A DNA stretch of 64,000 nt from Bacteroidales bacterium (GTDB lineage Bacteria > Bacteroidota > Bacteroidia > Bacteroidales > GCA-2748055), in assembly GCA_023138875.1 (NCBI GenBank), contig JAGLOO010000043.1:1-64000 (forward strand), written 5' to 3'. Below are positions 18,601 to 28,300 of this stretch, piece after piece. Numbering within the stretch: position 1 is the stretch's first letter; the number at the start of each line of letters is the position of its first letter. The position numbers and the translations under genes are program-made. Below the pieces are notes generated by a model that worked only from the letters and a program-made list of their open reading frames with translations, ran no database searches and was not told the DNA's origin.

Positions 18601-18729
18601 GGCTCCAATGAGTAATTCACCATTGGGATCCGTTACCGTTCCCTGCACTATTCCCGACTGACCGTACATCATTCCCGTCAGGAATGTTCCTATCACAATC
18701 AGGTAGAAACTGAGTAAATATTGTTTCAT
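15640..18729 (-). CDS. susC: SusC/RagA-family TonB-linked outer-membrane transporter
   Basis: 1029 residues with signal peptide (about 1-23). An N-terminal carboxypeptidase-regulatory-like domain (about 27-110; VQGTVTDPNGELLIGATIMVKGT) is followed by a TonB-box-like stretch (DELVVIGYGT), a plug domain (about 125-240; LQGKAAGVQITAANGMPGSA and RIRGTSSI...PLYVVDGIPV), and a 22-strand barrel ending in aromatic-terminated strands (VSTVNFGIELDF). It imports maltodextrins across the outer membrane with energy from TonB-ExbBD, together with SusD encoded 19 bp downstream. It is first of the operon susC-susD-amylase. A LacI-type operator (18886-18897) and a candidate promoter lie upstream. Confidence 0.94.
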   Translation of the reverse strand: MKQYLLSFYLIVIGTFLTGMMYGQSGIVQGTVTDPNGELLIGATIMVKGTTQGTITNSDGQYTLVSVAEGEVVLVASYIGYGSQEVTVQVVSGKTSTADFVLSEDITQLDELVVIGYGTKRKRDITSSISSVKAEDLANSTQSSFQNALQGKAAGVQITAANGMPGSAMTVRIRGTSSITSSSEPLYVVDGIPVITGNYADGWADGTNTLSALSPSDIESIEILKDASAAAIYGSRSANGVVLITTKSGKSGQTKFNAGYWVGVNKITNIPDMLNAEDYLKYGKIAWENSGNDISDDYQAFYDNLSHGITREIADTTNTDWIDEMSRTGKVQQFNLSASGGDVKNTFYIGGAYRDEEGVLIGNDYKKLSAKINYEHIANDVFSIGTKNTLVYEENRRVPTGWAGGLGTAQSRSLPIMPVYDSTGKFFAPRSGINPVAYDADMDYGMNVYTLISTIYAQLNFTKWLSFRSDVAANVYNHRESRYVGTITQEKATSMQRTVMLSNLSTNNYFSFDKSFQDMHHVYATLGMSVESRNQYENLFRSNDFPVPGLTNPTSGSVQSGAGYEAGHGFLSFFGRASYNYSNKYYATFSLRRDASSRFGANYQYGWFPSGSAGWTLSEESFLEGNSVMTYLKLRGSYGVTGNAEIGDFEYMGLWRAVNYLDSPGLEISKVENLDLRWERTAQLDVGIDFQLWNGRVSGGFDYYYKQTSDLILNRPINQTSGQSSMTANVGDLENKGIELFLTTHNLPASSRLQWETDLTFGRNANVVTNTDDNQLAGENYGNNVVAEGYPIGTWELVEWAGIAREDQTATVTDWIDFNDQDLGTTTKQVDILAGDEIFYNHWGEITNEFDFDRDAKFTGNPYPSFFGGLNNTLQWKGFDFGIFFTFSVGMQVYRDDGKFLDGGFDGNWNQTAIIKDSWSEDNPNGQSHKLYWQPENRNFNSTRYLDEASYLRLKNLTLGYTLPGSLTNRFFVERLRIYVGGTNIWTLTDYSGWDPEVNRDGSGNITQGVTYLSPPQVSTVNFGIELDF

Positions 18730-18820
18730 GGCTTAGTAGATTAGGTTTAACAATGTTGTATTCATTGATTGCCTTGGTTAGGAGAATTAAAAGTACAACA
18801 AAATACAGAAATGTGATTTC

Positions 18821-18852
18821 CAATATTATTGTAATATTATGATTTATAGCAA
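18821..18852 (-). promoter_or_regulatory. Candidate susC promoter
   Basis: On the minus strand, TTG (18852-18850), a 21-nt spacer and TAATATTG (18828-18821) fit the Bacteroidota TTG / TAnnTTTG consensus with one mismatch in the -7 element. It is 92 bp upstream of the susC start and 34 bp downstream of the LacI-type operator, so the operator would lie upstream of the promoter. Confidence 0.4.
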
Positions 18853-18885
18853 CTTAATTTGTCTATCTGCGCTGGAACCACTATT

Positions 18886-18897
18886 TCAAACGTTTGC
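18886..18897. promoter_or_regulatory. LacI-type operator 2, upstream of susC
   Basis: TCAAACGTTTGC, core palindrome CAAACGTTTG, in the context TATTTCAAACGTTTGCG followed by GCAG; site 1 has ACAG there. It is 157 bp upstream of the susC start and 54 bp past the end of the LacI-type gene. Confidence 0.72.
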
Positions 18898-18950
18898 GGC
18901 AGAGAAATGCAATCATGGTTTTGGCGGGAGATTCCTGGTTTCGCCGGAGT

Positions 18951-19991
18951 TCAGTGGTGATGGGGTAAGATATTTCGCTGTTCGACCGTGCTTCCCCGGA
19001 TGATCAGCTCAGATTTAATCACCTCTTTAACAGGTGGATAATCTTCCTTTGAAAACAGCCGGTCCAGTAGCATACGGGCTGCATTCTGCCCCATTTTATG
19101 ACCAAATTGTTCGACCGTTGTTAGTGGCGGGTCGGTCATATTGGAATAAATACCATTACTGAAGCCAACTATTGCCATCTCTTCCGGAATTTTAATTCCG
19201 CACTCTTTGGCTGTCTGAAGTGCACCAATGGCAGTTCGGTCATTGACAGCAAAGATCCCGTCTACGGGATTCGACTCATAAATAAGTTTCCTCGTTATCA
19301 GCCGGGCTGCCTTGTATGTATCGCAATCAATAATCAGCCTTTCATTTATAGACAGGCGATGATCCTTAAGGGCCTGAATGTACCCATTGTACCTGTCTCT
19401 TCCGATCCCTATATCCTTGGTTGTGCCCAGGTGGGCGATCTGCCTGCACCCGGTATCAATCAGATGCTTCACAGCCTGGTAAGCACCATTATAGTCATCA
19501 ATGACAACCTGGTCGGCCTGAAAATCATTGGGCACCCTGTCAAAAAAGACAATGGGTATGTTTTTGTTTCGCAAATTTTTCAAATGGTCCAGGTCTCTCG
19601 TCTCTTTGGAAATTGAAAGTATCAATCCTTCGATACGGCTTGAAAGCAGGGCCTGAACGTTTTTAACTTCCCTGGAGAAGGATTCGTTGGACTGGCAAAT
19701 AATGACATGATATCCTGCATCGTTGGCAACATCCTCGATCCCACTGATTACCTGCGAAAAAAAGTAGTGCACGATCTCAGGAATGATCAACCCGATGTTA
19801 TTGCTCCTGCTGCTTAAAAGACTGAGTGCAATGGCATTGGGCTCATAGTTAAGCTTTTCAGCCAATTCTTTGACCGCTTTCTTGGTCGCCTTGCTGATAT
19901 CAGGATGATCTTTGAGAGCCCTGGATACAGTGGATGGCGATATCCTTAGCTTTTCTGCAATATCTTTAATTGTAACCTGTGCGCTTCGCAT
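18951..19991 (-). CDS. LacI-family transcriptional regulator of the maltose/starch locus
   Basis: 346 residues. The N-terminal helix-turn-helix is textbook LacI: TIKDIAEKLRISPSTVSRAL (about 7-26) with the hinge helix near NYEPNAIALSLLSSRSN. The rest is a periplasmic-binding-protein-like sensor domain (NIGLIIPEIVHYFFSQVISG, IVFFDRVPNDFQ, FAVNDRTAIGALQTAKECG, FSNGIYSNMTDPPLTTVEQF). The ligand is probably maltose or a maltodextrin, by context. It is encoded between susC and the plus-strand secreted proteins, and palindromes typical of its family occur in front of all three units, so it very likely controls the locus and, through the site at 20089, itself. Sites upstream of the -33 element suggest it may activate instead of repress, as other Bacteroidota LacI-type sugar regulators have been proposed to do. 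Confidence 0.9.
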   Translation of the reverse strand: MRSAQVTIKDIAEKLRISPSTVSRALKDHPDISKATKKAVKELAEKLNYEPNAIALSLLSSRSNNIGLIIPEIVHYFFSQVISGIEDVANDAGYHVIICQSNESFSREVKNVQALLSSRIEGLILSISKETRDLDHLKNLRNKNIPIVFFDRVPNDFQADQVVIDDYNGAYQAVKHLIDTGCRQIAHLGTTKDIGIGRDRYNGYIQALKDHRLSINERLIIDCDTYKAARLITRKLIYESNPVDGIFAVNDRTAIGALQTAKECGIKIPEEMAIVGFSNGIYSNMTDPPLTTVEQFGHKMGQNAARMLLDRLFSKEDYPPVKEVIKSELIIRGSTVEQRNILPHHH

Positions 19992-20088
19992 AACAGGATC
20001 TATTTAGATGGTTTCTCAACCAAAATGGGAGGCCAGCGAATAATATTTGAAAAAAAGGTATCTCTTTTCAAATATACTTCATTTTTTC

Positions 20089-20100
20089 GCAATCGTTTGC
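20089..20100. promoter_or_regulatory. LacI-type operator 3, divergent region of lacI-type gene and secreted protein
   Basis: GCAATCGTTTGC differs at one place from the perfect palindrome GCAAACGTTTGC. It is 98 bp upstream of the regulator start and 127 bp upstream of the secreted-protein start, so it may serve both directions. Confidence 0.6.
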
Positions 20101-20226
20101 AATCTGGGATTCCTCGGCATTTGCTCCTAAAAACCCAAAAAATGAAGCATTTAGGGGTTAAATTTCGAATCGATCAGATGAATTAATTTGTACCTTTATG
20201 TATATAAATCAAAAAAATATAATGTT

Positions 20227-21972
20227 ATGAAAAAAAATTTACATCTTGGTTTTAGTTTAATCATCCTCATGGCTATGGCTCAATGGGCACATTCCCAGAT
20301 AGTCACAGTCACGCCTGCAAATGCAACAGGTTGGGATGAGATTACTCTTACACTGGACGCAAACCAGGCTTGTGTTCCTGATGGGAAACAACCTGTAACC
20401 AGTGCTTCTGAAGTAAGAATGCACTCAGCTGCATTTCTCTACAACAACATTGATAACTGGGAAAGTGCCTGGGGTGATCCCGGGATTGATTATGATGCCC
20501 AGCCCAAGGAAGAAGGTTTTGACTTTCCTACACTAACCGACAATGGCGATGGCACCTATTCCATTACCTTCACTCCCGGTATTTTTTATGGTGTGGAGGA
20601 AGGATCAACCATCATCGGAATCACTGCCGTATTCAATGGCGGTAGCTGGGATTTTGAGGCAAAGGACAATGCAGATGATGGCTGTGGTGATTTTTACATC
20701 TCTCTGAGTTATGACCCACCTACTCCCGCACTGAAATTCAAACTTGACCTGACTTACCAGGAAGAACTTGGTAATTTCGACCGTGCCACCGGAAAGGCTT
20801 ATGTCATCGTGAATGACACGGAATACGAAATGGACCAGCTGCTGATCGGTATTGTACCCGATGCGAGGTATGAAAAAGTCCTGACAGAAGCTGATGACGG
20901 CATTACAGCCGAAACCAGTTATTCCTATAAGTTTAAAATGGATGATACCGAAGAAACTGTGCAAAGGGATCCTGTAGTGGCGAAAAACTATCAGATCACC
21001 AAGAACCACTTTTTCGAAGATCTTGGGAAACCGGTGGGAGATATCAAGTTCATTGTGGATATGAAATATGTGGCCAGGGAAGGCTTGTTCGACCCTGCAG
21101 CCGATTTTGTGGATATTGCAGGTAGCCTGAACGGATGGGACGGTACAGATTACCATCTGACCGATGACAACGGCGACAGCCTGTATGAGATTACAGTTGA
21201 GGAACTTGACCTGATGATGATCGTTGAATATAAATACAGGATCAACGGTAGCTGGGACGATGACAAGAGTGAATTCCCGGGCGGAGGCCCCGCAAGACAT
21301 GCAACGGTGATCGAGGGTGGAAGGGATGCAAAATCCGTCTGGAACAACTACATCCCGGGAAGAGTTCCCGTGACCTTGTCTGTAAATATGAAAAATGAGA
21401 TCCTGAAAGGAACGTTTGTACCCAAGCAGAACTATGTCGACGTGGCAGGCTCCCTGAATGGCTGGGGAGGTGACTGGAATGATGAACTGATCGACAAGGA
21501 AGGCGACAGCATCTATGTTACCTATCCTGCTGCCTTTGCACCAATTGGTGGGAGCGATACCATGCAATACAAGTTCCGCATTGACAGTAGCTGGGATGAT
21601 GACAAGCATGAATTCCCCGACGGTGGTCCGGCAAGGAAGTTCCTGGTTCTGGATACCCTTGGAGGTGTTGTAAATGCGCCGGAAGTGGTCTGGTTCAATG
21701 ATGTTGCCCTGGGCATTGATCAGCAGCCTATTCTTTTCCAGGAGGTATCATTCTACCCCAACCCTGTTTCTGATATCATGTATATCGATAACAAGGTCGA
21801 CATGCAGGAAATCAGGATCAATAATATACTTGGACAGCAGGTTGTAAGAATGAGGCTTGATAACAGCCGATCATATCAGTTAAATACCAGCGAACTGGTG
21901 AAAGGAATATATATACTGAGTGTTTACGGAGAAAAAGGATATATAGGCACCGCCAAATTCATTAAGCAATAA
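20227..21972 (+). CDS. T9SS-secreted protein with tandem starch-binding-like domains (SusE/SusF-like role)
   Basis: The start at 20227 gives a clean signal peptide (MKKNLHLGFSLIILMAMAQ...SQ); an earlier frame start adds unlikely residues. The mature protein of about 555 residues has an N-terminal domain (about 25-175) that resembles the N-terminus of the secreted amylase downstream. After a middle part come two tandem domains of about 95 residues: the first around YVAREGLFDPAADFVDIAGS, the second around EILKGTFVPKQNYVDVAGSL. Both contain GSLNGW and SWDDDK.EFP.GGPAR. They look like CBM-type immunoglobulin folds for alpha-glucan. The last 75 residues (SFYPNPVSDIMYI ... GIYILSVYG) are a type A T9SS sorting tail, so the protein is exported and attached to the surface. 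A strong terminator follows. I infer a surface starch-binding role, replacing SusE/F; no enzyme motif is seen. Confidence 0.78.
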   Translation: MKKNLHLGFSLIILMAMAQWAHSQIVTVTPANATGWDEITLTLDANQACVPDGKQPVTSASEVRMHSAAFLYNNIDNWESAWGDPGIDYDAQPKEEGFDFPTLTDNGDGTYSITFTPGIFYGVEEGSTIIGITAVFNGGSWDFEAKDNADDGCGDFYISLSYDPPTPALKFKLDLTYQEELGNFDRATGKAYVIVNDTEYEMDQLLIGIVPDARYEKVLTEADDGITAETSYSYKFKMDDTEETVQRDPVVAKNYQITKNHFFEDLGKPVGDIKFIVDMKYVAREGLFDPAADFVDIAGSLNGWDGTDYHLTDDNGDSLYEITVEELDLMMIVEYKYRINGSWDDDKSEFPGGGPARHATVIEGGRDAKSVWNNYIPGRVPVTLSVNMKNEILKGTFVPKQNYVDVAGSLNGWGGDWNDELIDKEGDSIYVTYPAAFAPIGGSDTMQYKFRIDSSWDDDKHEFPDGGPARKFLVLDTLGGVVNAPEVVWFNDVALGIDQQPILFQEVSFYPNPVSDIMYIDNKVDMQEIRINNILGQQVVRMRLDNSRSYQLNTSELVKGIYILSVYGEKGYIGTAKFIKQ

Positions 21973-21993
21973 TTTTTTATTGTCTCCATTAGC

Positions 21994-22025
21994 AAACCCG
22001 GCCAGAGTGGCCGGGTTTGTTTTTT
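21994..22025 (+). terminator. Rho-independent terminator
   Basis: AAACCCGGCCA (21994-22004) pairs perfectly with TGGCCGGGTTT (22008-22018) around the 3-nt loop GAG, followed by GTTTTTT. It separates the binding-protein gene from the amylase gene; partial read-through or an own promoter is needed for the latter. Confidence 0.92.
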
Positions 22026-22075
22026 AATCCTGAGCTATAAAAAATTATTAGCTCGTTAAATAATATCTTTCCATT

Positions 22076-25000
22076 ATGAGAATTGTCAAAGGATTCGGAT
22101 TTTTTCTTGCTTTTTTTTGTGTATTGGATGTATCCGGGCAGATCATCATCGCTAATCCGGCCTTCCCTGTGCAGACAGACTCTGTGATCATCACTTATGA
22201 TGCCACTCAGGGCAATCAGGGCCTTATGGGATTTACCGGAGATGTTTACGCGCATACGGGTGTCATCACCCAGGAGAGTTCCCATTCTGGTGACTGGAAA
22301 CATGCACCGGCCTGGGGAGATAATTCTGCCAAATACAAATTGGAGCGGATCGCCACAGATCTTTACCAGTTAAAAATTGTTCCCGGGATCAATGATTATT
22401 ATGGCATTTTACCCACGGAAGTAGTAAAGGAGCTTGCCTTTGTGTTTCGCAGTGCCGACAATACGAAAGAGGGGAAAACAGCCTCGGGGGATGACATATT
22501 TCATCCGGTCTATGTGGCCGGCCTGAATGTATCCATTGTGAAACCCGCTCAACGTCCCCTGATTGTCGAAGTGGGCGACACAATATTTGTCGAAGCCCGT
22601 GCCCAGCAGTCCGATTCCCTGATCCTGATTCATAACAGTGAAGTAATCAAGAAAACAACCGAACAGTTCGTTACTGACACCCTTATTGTGCAGGAGGAAG
22701 GCAAAACCTGGATCAAGGTCATTGCCAAAGATGATACCAGCGAGGTGACTGATTCACTATTCTATTTTTCGAAAAAGGAAGTACCAGTCCAGGCCTTACC
22801 TGAAGGGCTGGAAGACGGCATTAACTACCTGAATGACACAACCGTAAGCCTGGTGCTATATGCCCCGGGAAAAGAGTTCGTCCATGTTGTAGGCGGATTT
22901 AGTGACTGGGAGCTCAGCGACCGTCTTTATATGAGTATAACGCCGGATGGAAAACGTTTCTGGATTACCATCGACAGCCTTGAAGCCGGGAAAGAATATA
23001 TTTTCCAGTACTTGGTGGACGGAAGCATACGCATTGGAGATCCCTATGCCGAGAAAGTGAGCGATCCGCAGGACAAATACATCAGTGAGAATACATACCC
23101 CGGGCTTATCCCCTATCCGGAAGGAAAAACCACAGGAATTGCATCCTGTTTGCAGACAGCCCGGACAGGATACGAATGGAAAAATACGGATTTTGTCCCA
23201 TCTCCGGTGGATGAACTTGTTGTGTACGAACTTTTGATCAGGGATTTCATTGAAAAGCATGATTACCAGACGCTTATTGACACCATACACTATTTCAAGG
23301 AACTAGGGGTTAACGCTGTTGAGCTGATGCCTGTCAACGAATTTGAAGGAAACAGCAGTTGGGGTTACAATACTACCCACTACTTTGCCCCTGATAAATA
23401 TTACGGGCCTAAAAAAGACCTTCAGCGCTTCATAGATACCTGCCATTCCCATGGGATTGCTGTACTGCTTGACATTGTGCTGAACCACTCATTTGGCCAA
23501 TCCCCTATGGTCAGGCTTTACTGGGATACCCAAAACAACCGTCCCGCCGCCAACAATCCCTGGTTCAACCAGATTCCTAAACATGAATTCAATGTTGGAT
23601 ATGATATGAACCACGAAAGTGAAGCGACCAAATATTTTGTCAACCGGGTATTGAAATTCTGGCTGGAAGAGTATCATGTGGATGGATACAGGTTTGATCT
23701 TTCAAAAGGACTAACACAAAAAAATACCCTGGGAAGTGCTTCAGAAATGGCAAAATATGACGGCAGCCGGATCGCCATTCTGAAAGCTTATGCCGATACG
23801 ATCTGGAAGGTTAACCCTGACGCTTATGTCATCCTTGAACACTTCGCGGATAACGATGAGGAGCAAGTCCTGACGAATTACGGAATGATGGTCTGGGGGA
23901 ATTCCCAATATAACTATTCCAGGGCCGGAATGGGCTGGAATAACGAGGGTAAATCGGATTTTTCATGGGGTTCCTATAAAACACGTGGTTTTAGTAAACC
24001 TCACCTGGTAACATACATGGAAAGTCACGATGAACAAAGACATATGTATGACGTAGTGAAGTGGGGGAATTACAACAATCCGAACTACAATGTCCGGAAT
24101 AACCTGGAGATCGCTCTTGTAAGGGCCGAACTCTGTGCCTCATTTTTCTTCACCATTCCGGGTCCGAAAATGATGTGGCAATTCGGGGAACAGGGCTATG
24201 ATTACGATCTTCATTACAACAATGATAAACTGGGGCCCAAACCCATACGCTGGGACTATTTGGAAGATCCGAACCGGCAACGCCTGTACCAGGTGTATTC
24301 AACTCTTGCACATCTGAAACAGTCGCATGCTGTCTTTAATACAACCGACTTCAGCATCGACGTGGCCGACACGATGAAGACCATACACCTGCACCACGAA
24401 GAAATGGATGTTACCATCATTGGCAATTTTGACACCTATCCCGGTACCATCGATCCCTCCTTCTCGAAAACCGGAACATGGTATGACTATCTGAGCGGTG
24501 ATTCCCTTGTGGTATCCGATGTTCACATGCCGGTCGACCTTGATAAGAGTGAATACAGGATATATACCAGCGTTAAATTACCGACACCGGACCTGATTTC
24601 TGCTCCCAGGGCACTGGATGTATCAATAAGCGGTAATTCCGGAATTGGTGAAGAACTGACCGGCCATTATACTTATTACGATCAGAACAGCGATCCCGAG
24701 GGCGATTCAAAATACAAATGGTTCAAAGGAAAATATGCCAACGGTGCTGAAAGAATGCAAATCCTCGGTGCAGTTGGAAGAACCTATACCATCAAAGAAA
24801 CGGACTGGAATCATTATATATTCTTTGAAGTGACTCCTGTTGCAGAATCCGGCGATCTCCTGACCGGGATAGCAGAAAATGGCACCCTGGACCTTGCCAC
24901 ATCTAATATTCAGCCTGCGGAGACCGGCAAGAATGTTTTGATTTACCCGAATCCCTCAAGGGAAAGCTTCCATGTAAGGATTGAAAAGGCCGCAGGAAAC

Positions 25001-25180
25001 CAGTACTCTTTGGAATTATATAATATTAACGGGAGCCTGGTTTACAGGATGGAGCAGGTAGCCGAAAAAGGAGCTGTGACCGAATTCTATATCGATGTAT
25101 CAGGAATAGACAGGGGTGTCTACTTGCTGAAACTCCGAACCGATGGCGAGCAGATCATTCGAAAAATTATTAAACTTTAA
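22076..25180 (+). CDS. T9SS-secreted multidomain GH13 alpha-amylase
   Basis: 1034 residues. A signal peptide (about 1-21) is followed by an N-terminal domain (22-155) like the one in the upstream secreted protein, a beta-rich linker, a CBM48-like domain (about 250-340; VVGGFSDWELSDRL...WITIDSLEAGKEYIFQYLVDG), the GH13 barrel (about 375-700), and a C-terminal T9SS sorting tail (about 955-1034; YPNPSRESFHVRI...GVYLLKLRTDG). Catalytic motifs: DIVLNHSF, VDGYRFDLSKG with nucleophile Asp541, YVILEHF with acid Glu588, and ESHDEQR with Asp652. It degrades alpha-glucan outside the cell. A Lys follows the nucleophile region in place of the more common Ala-Lys/His arrangement. It is the second plus-strand gene of the locus, 50 bp past a terminator. 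Confidence 0.92.
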   Translation: MRIVKGFGFFLAFFCVLDVSGQIIIANPAFPVQTDSVIITYDATQGNQGLMGFTGDVYAHTGVITQESSHSGDWKHAPAWGDNSAKYKLERIATDLYQLKIVPGINDYYGILPTEVVKELAFVFRSADNTKEGKTASGDDIFHPVYVAGLNVSIVKPAQRPLIVEVGDTIFVEARAQQSDSLILIHNSEVIKKTTEQFVTDTLIVQEEGKTWIKVIAKDDTSEVTDSLFYFSKKEVPVQALPEGLEDGINYLNDTTVSLVLYAPGKEFVHVVGGFSDWELSDRLYMSITPDGKRFWITIDSLEAGKEYIFQYLVDGSIRIGDPYAEKVSDPQDKYISENTYPGLIPYPEGKTTGIASCLQTARTGYEWKNTDFVPSPVDELVVYELLIRDFIEKHDYQTLIDTIHYFKELGVNAVELMPVNEFEGNSSWGYNTTHYFAPDKYYGPKKDLQRFIDTCHSHGIAVLLDIVLNHSFGQSPMVRLYWDTQNNRPAANNPWFNQIPKHEFNVGYDMNHESEATKYFVNRVLKFWLEEYHVDGYRFDLSKGLTQKNTLGSASEMAKYDGSRIAILKAYADTIWKVNPDAYVILEHFADNDEEQVLTNYGMMVWGNSQYNYSRAGMGWNNEGKSDFSWGSYKTRGFSKPHLVTYMESHDEQRHMYDVVKWGNYNNPNYNVRNNLEIALVRAELCASFFFTIPGPKMMWQFGEQGYDYDLHYNNDKLGPKPIRWDYLEDPNRQRLYQVYSTLAHLKQSHAVFNTTDFSIDVADTMKTIHLHHEEMDVTIIGNFDTYPGTIDPSFSKTGTWYDYLSGDSLVVSDVHMPVDLDKSEYRIYTSVKLPTPDLISAPRALDVSISGNSGIGEELTGHYTYYDQNSDPEGDSKYKWFKGKYANGAERMQILGAVGRTYTIKETDWNHYIFFEVTPVAESGDLLTGIAENGTLDLATSNIQPAETGKNVLIYPNPSRESFHVRIEKAAGNQYSLELYNINGSLVYRMEQVAEKGAVTEFYIDVSGIDRGVYLLKLRTDGEQIIRKIIKL

Positions 25181-25263
25181 GAGGCCGGCGTACAGGGAAT
25201 CTTCCCCCGGCATATGTAAAGATTTTCAAAGAATAGGCCCCCGCCACTGTTTTTGTTGATTTC

Positions 25264-25294
25264 TTGCAAATTACATCCTGCTCATCTATCTTTG
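25264..25294 (+). promoter_or_regulatory. ileS promoter, Bacteroidota sigma factor type
   Basis: TTG at 25264-25266, a 20-nt spacer and TATCTTTG at 25287-25294: an exact match to the TTG / TAnnTTTG consensus. It is 36 bp upstream of the ileS start, which has the ribosome-binding site AAAGGGAGG. Confidence 0.75.
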
Positions 25295-25329
25295 TGCAAT
25301 TTTAATAGTGCCTGCAAAGGGAGGATTGA

Positions 25330-28300
25330 ATGAGCAAGAAATTCCGTGAATATAAGAAGTTTGACCTGTCGGAGATCAACAAAGAGATCAATTCATTCTG
25401 GAAAGAAAACAGGATCTTTGAAAAATCAGTGGAGACCCGGGAAGGCAGGCCTGCCTTTGTTTTTAATGAAGGCCCCCCTTCTGCCAACGGAATTCCCGGT
25501 ATTCACCATGTGATGGCCCGGACCATCAAGGACCTTTTTTGCAGGTACAAAACCCAGCAGGGATTCCAGGTAAAAAGGAAAGCAGGATGGGACACCCATG
25601 GATTGCCTGTGGAGCTGGGTGTAGAAAATTCGCTGAAGATCACCAAAGAGGATATTGGAAATAAGATTTCCATTGAGGAATTCAATGCTGCATGCCGGAA
25701 AGATGTGATGAAGTACACCGACATGTGGGAGGAACTTACAGAGATCATGGGTTACTGGATCAACATGGATGATCCCTATATCACCTATGAAAACAAATAC
25801 ATTGAAACGGTCTGGTACCTGTTAAAGGAGCTGTACAAAAAGGACCTGCTGTATAAAGGATATTCCATACAGCCATATTCACCTGCTGCTGGTTCCGGGC
25901 TCAGTACCCATGAACTGAACCAGCCCGGTTGTTACAGGGATGTAAAGGACACTTCGGTTGTGGCCCAGTTCAAAGTAATCCGGAACGACCGGTCTGCAAC
26001 CCTTTTCGAAAATACCGACACAGATGTTTTCATCCTGGCATGGACCACCACACCCTGGACCCTGCCTTCAAATACAGCCCTTACTGTAGGCGCAGATATC
26101 GAATATGCCCTGGTGCGGACTTTCAATCCCTATACCGGTATTCCAATTACAGTGGTCCTGGCCAAAGAACTTATGGGACGCTATTTCCCGGAACAGGTTG
26201 GAGCGTTGCCGTTTGAAGAGTATGAGCCCGGAAACAAACATGTGCCCTATAAGGTTTTGACAACAGTAGAAGGACAAAAGCTGGAAGGACTCTCCTACGA
26301 GCAACTTCTGGACTGGGTGGACCCGGGGGAGAATGCCTTCAGGATCCTGACCGGAGACTTTGTGACCACCGAAGAGGGAACCGGTGTGGTTCATACGGCT
26401 CCCACTTTTGGAGCTGATGACTACCGGGTGGCCATGGCCAATAACATAGCTTCGCTCACTGTTATAGACAAAGATGGAAATGTTCAGCCGCTGGTAGACA
26501 GGAAAGGCCGTTTTTTTCGATTAAAGGATCTCGATAGCCGTTTCGTTGATGAAAAAATCAACCTGGACACCTATGGAGAATTTGAGGGCAAATATGTGAA
26601 GAACGAATACGATGCATCCAAATCAGAAAAGGATCCCACCATCGATGTGGATATTGCAGTCAACCTGAAACTGAAGAACAAAGCCTTCCGCATCGAAAAG
26701 CATGTCCACAATTATCCACATTGCTGGCGAACAGATAAACCTGTGCTTTATTACCCGCTGGACTCATGGTTTGTACGTACCACAGCCATGAAGGACCGGA
26801 TGATTGAGCTCAACAATACCATCAAGTGGAAACCAGAATCCACCGGAACCGGAAGGTTCGGTAAATGGCTTGAGAACCTGGTGGACTGGAACCTCTCACG
26901 TGCCCGTTTCTGGGGCACTCCGCTCCCCATATGGATGACCGAAGATAAAAAAGAGCAGATCTGTATTGGATCTGTAGCCGAGCTGAAAAATGAGATCACA
27001 AAATCGGTTGAAGCAGGCTTCATAACTTCCAATGCCCTGGATGCCTTTGTCGAAGGTGACCAGTCGAATGAAAATTACAACATCTTTGATCTGCACCGGC
27101 CGTTTGTGGATGAGATCATCCTGGTGAGCGAATCAGGTCAGAAAATGTTCCGTGAACCGGTCCTTATCGATGTCTGGTTCGATTCCGGAGCCATGCCCTA
27201 TGCACAGTATCACTACCCATTTGAGCACAAAGAAGATTTTGATCAGCTTTTTCCGGCTGACTTCATTGCTGAGGGAGTAGACCAGACCAGGGGTTGGTTC
27301 TTTACCCTGCATGCCATCGCCACCATACTTTTTGATTCTGTCTCTTTCAAGAACATCATTTCCAACGGCCTTGTACTTGATAAAAGTGGAAATAAAATGT
27401 CCAAACGACTGGGCAATGCAGTGGATCCGTTCAGTACCATCGAAAAACATGGTTCCGATCCCCTTCGATGGTATTTGATCACCAACGCTCAGCCCTGGGA
27501 CAATCTGAAGTTTGATATTGCCGGTGTGGATGAGGTGAAAAGGAAGTTTTTCGGAACACTTTATAATACCTATTCCTTTTTTGCCCTTTATGCCAATGTA
27601 GACGGATTTACATATGAGGCGGAAGAGGTCGCGGTTGATCAGCGTCCGGAAATAGACCGATGGATCATCTCCCTGCTCAATTCACTGGTAAAAGAGGTGA
27701 AGGAACAGTATGAGAACTACGAACCCACACGTGCGGCCCGGATGATCCAGGATTTTGTCACCGAAAACCTGAGCAACTGGTTTGTTCGCCTGAACAGGAA
27801 AAGGTACTGGGGCGGTGAATTTGATACAGATAAACGAGCGGCTTACCAGACCCTTTATACCTGCCTGGAAACGGTTGCCTTACTCGCCGCACCCATTGCT
27901 CCTTTTTACATGGATAAATTGTTCCTGGACCTCAACAGGGTAACAAACCGGTATACCGATGAGTCGGTCCATCTCACACGATTCCCCGATTACAATGAGC
28001 AGTGGATCGATATCGCCCTTGAAGCCCGGATGGATGTGGCCCAAAAGCTCTCTTCCATGATCCTCGGTCTGAGGCGTAAGGTCAATATCAAAGTGCGTCA
28101 GCCTTTGAACAAAATTATGTTGCCCGTATCTGACCCTGGATTCAAGGATCAGGTTGAACTGGTTAAGTCCCTTGTGTTGAATGAAGTCAATGTAAAAGAT
28201 ATTCAATACATTACCGATACAGCCGGTATTCTTTTAAAGCGGATCAAGCCCAATTTCAAAACCCTGGGACCACGCTACGGTAAACTGATGAAGGAGATCG

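Noticed and set aside
20605-21609. 334-codon open frame antisense to the secreted binding protein
   Set aside because: It is a shadow of a repeat-rich coding gene; no start signal, no family features, and the plus-strand gene has signal peptide, domains and sorting tail.
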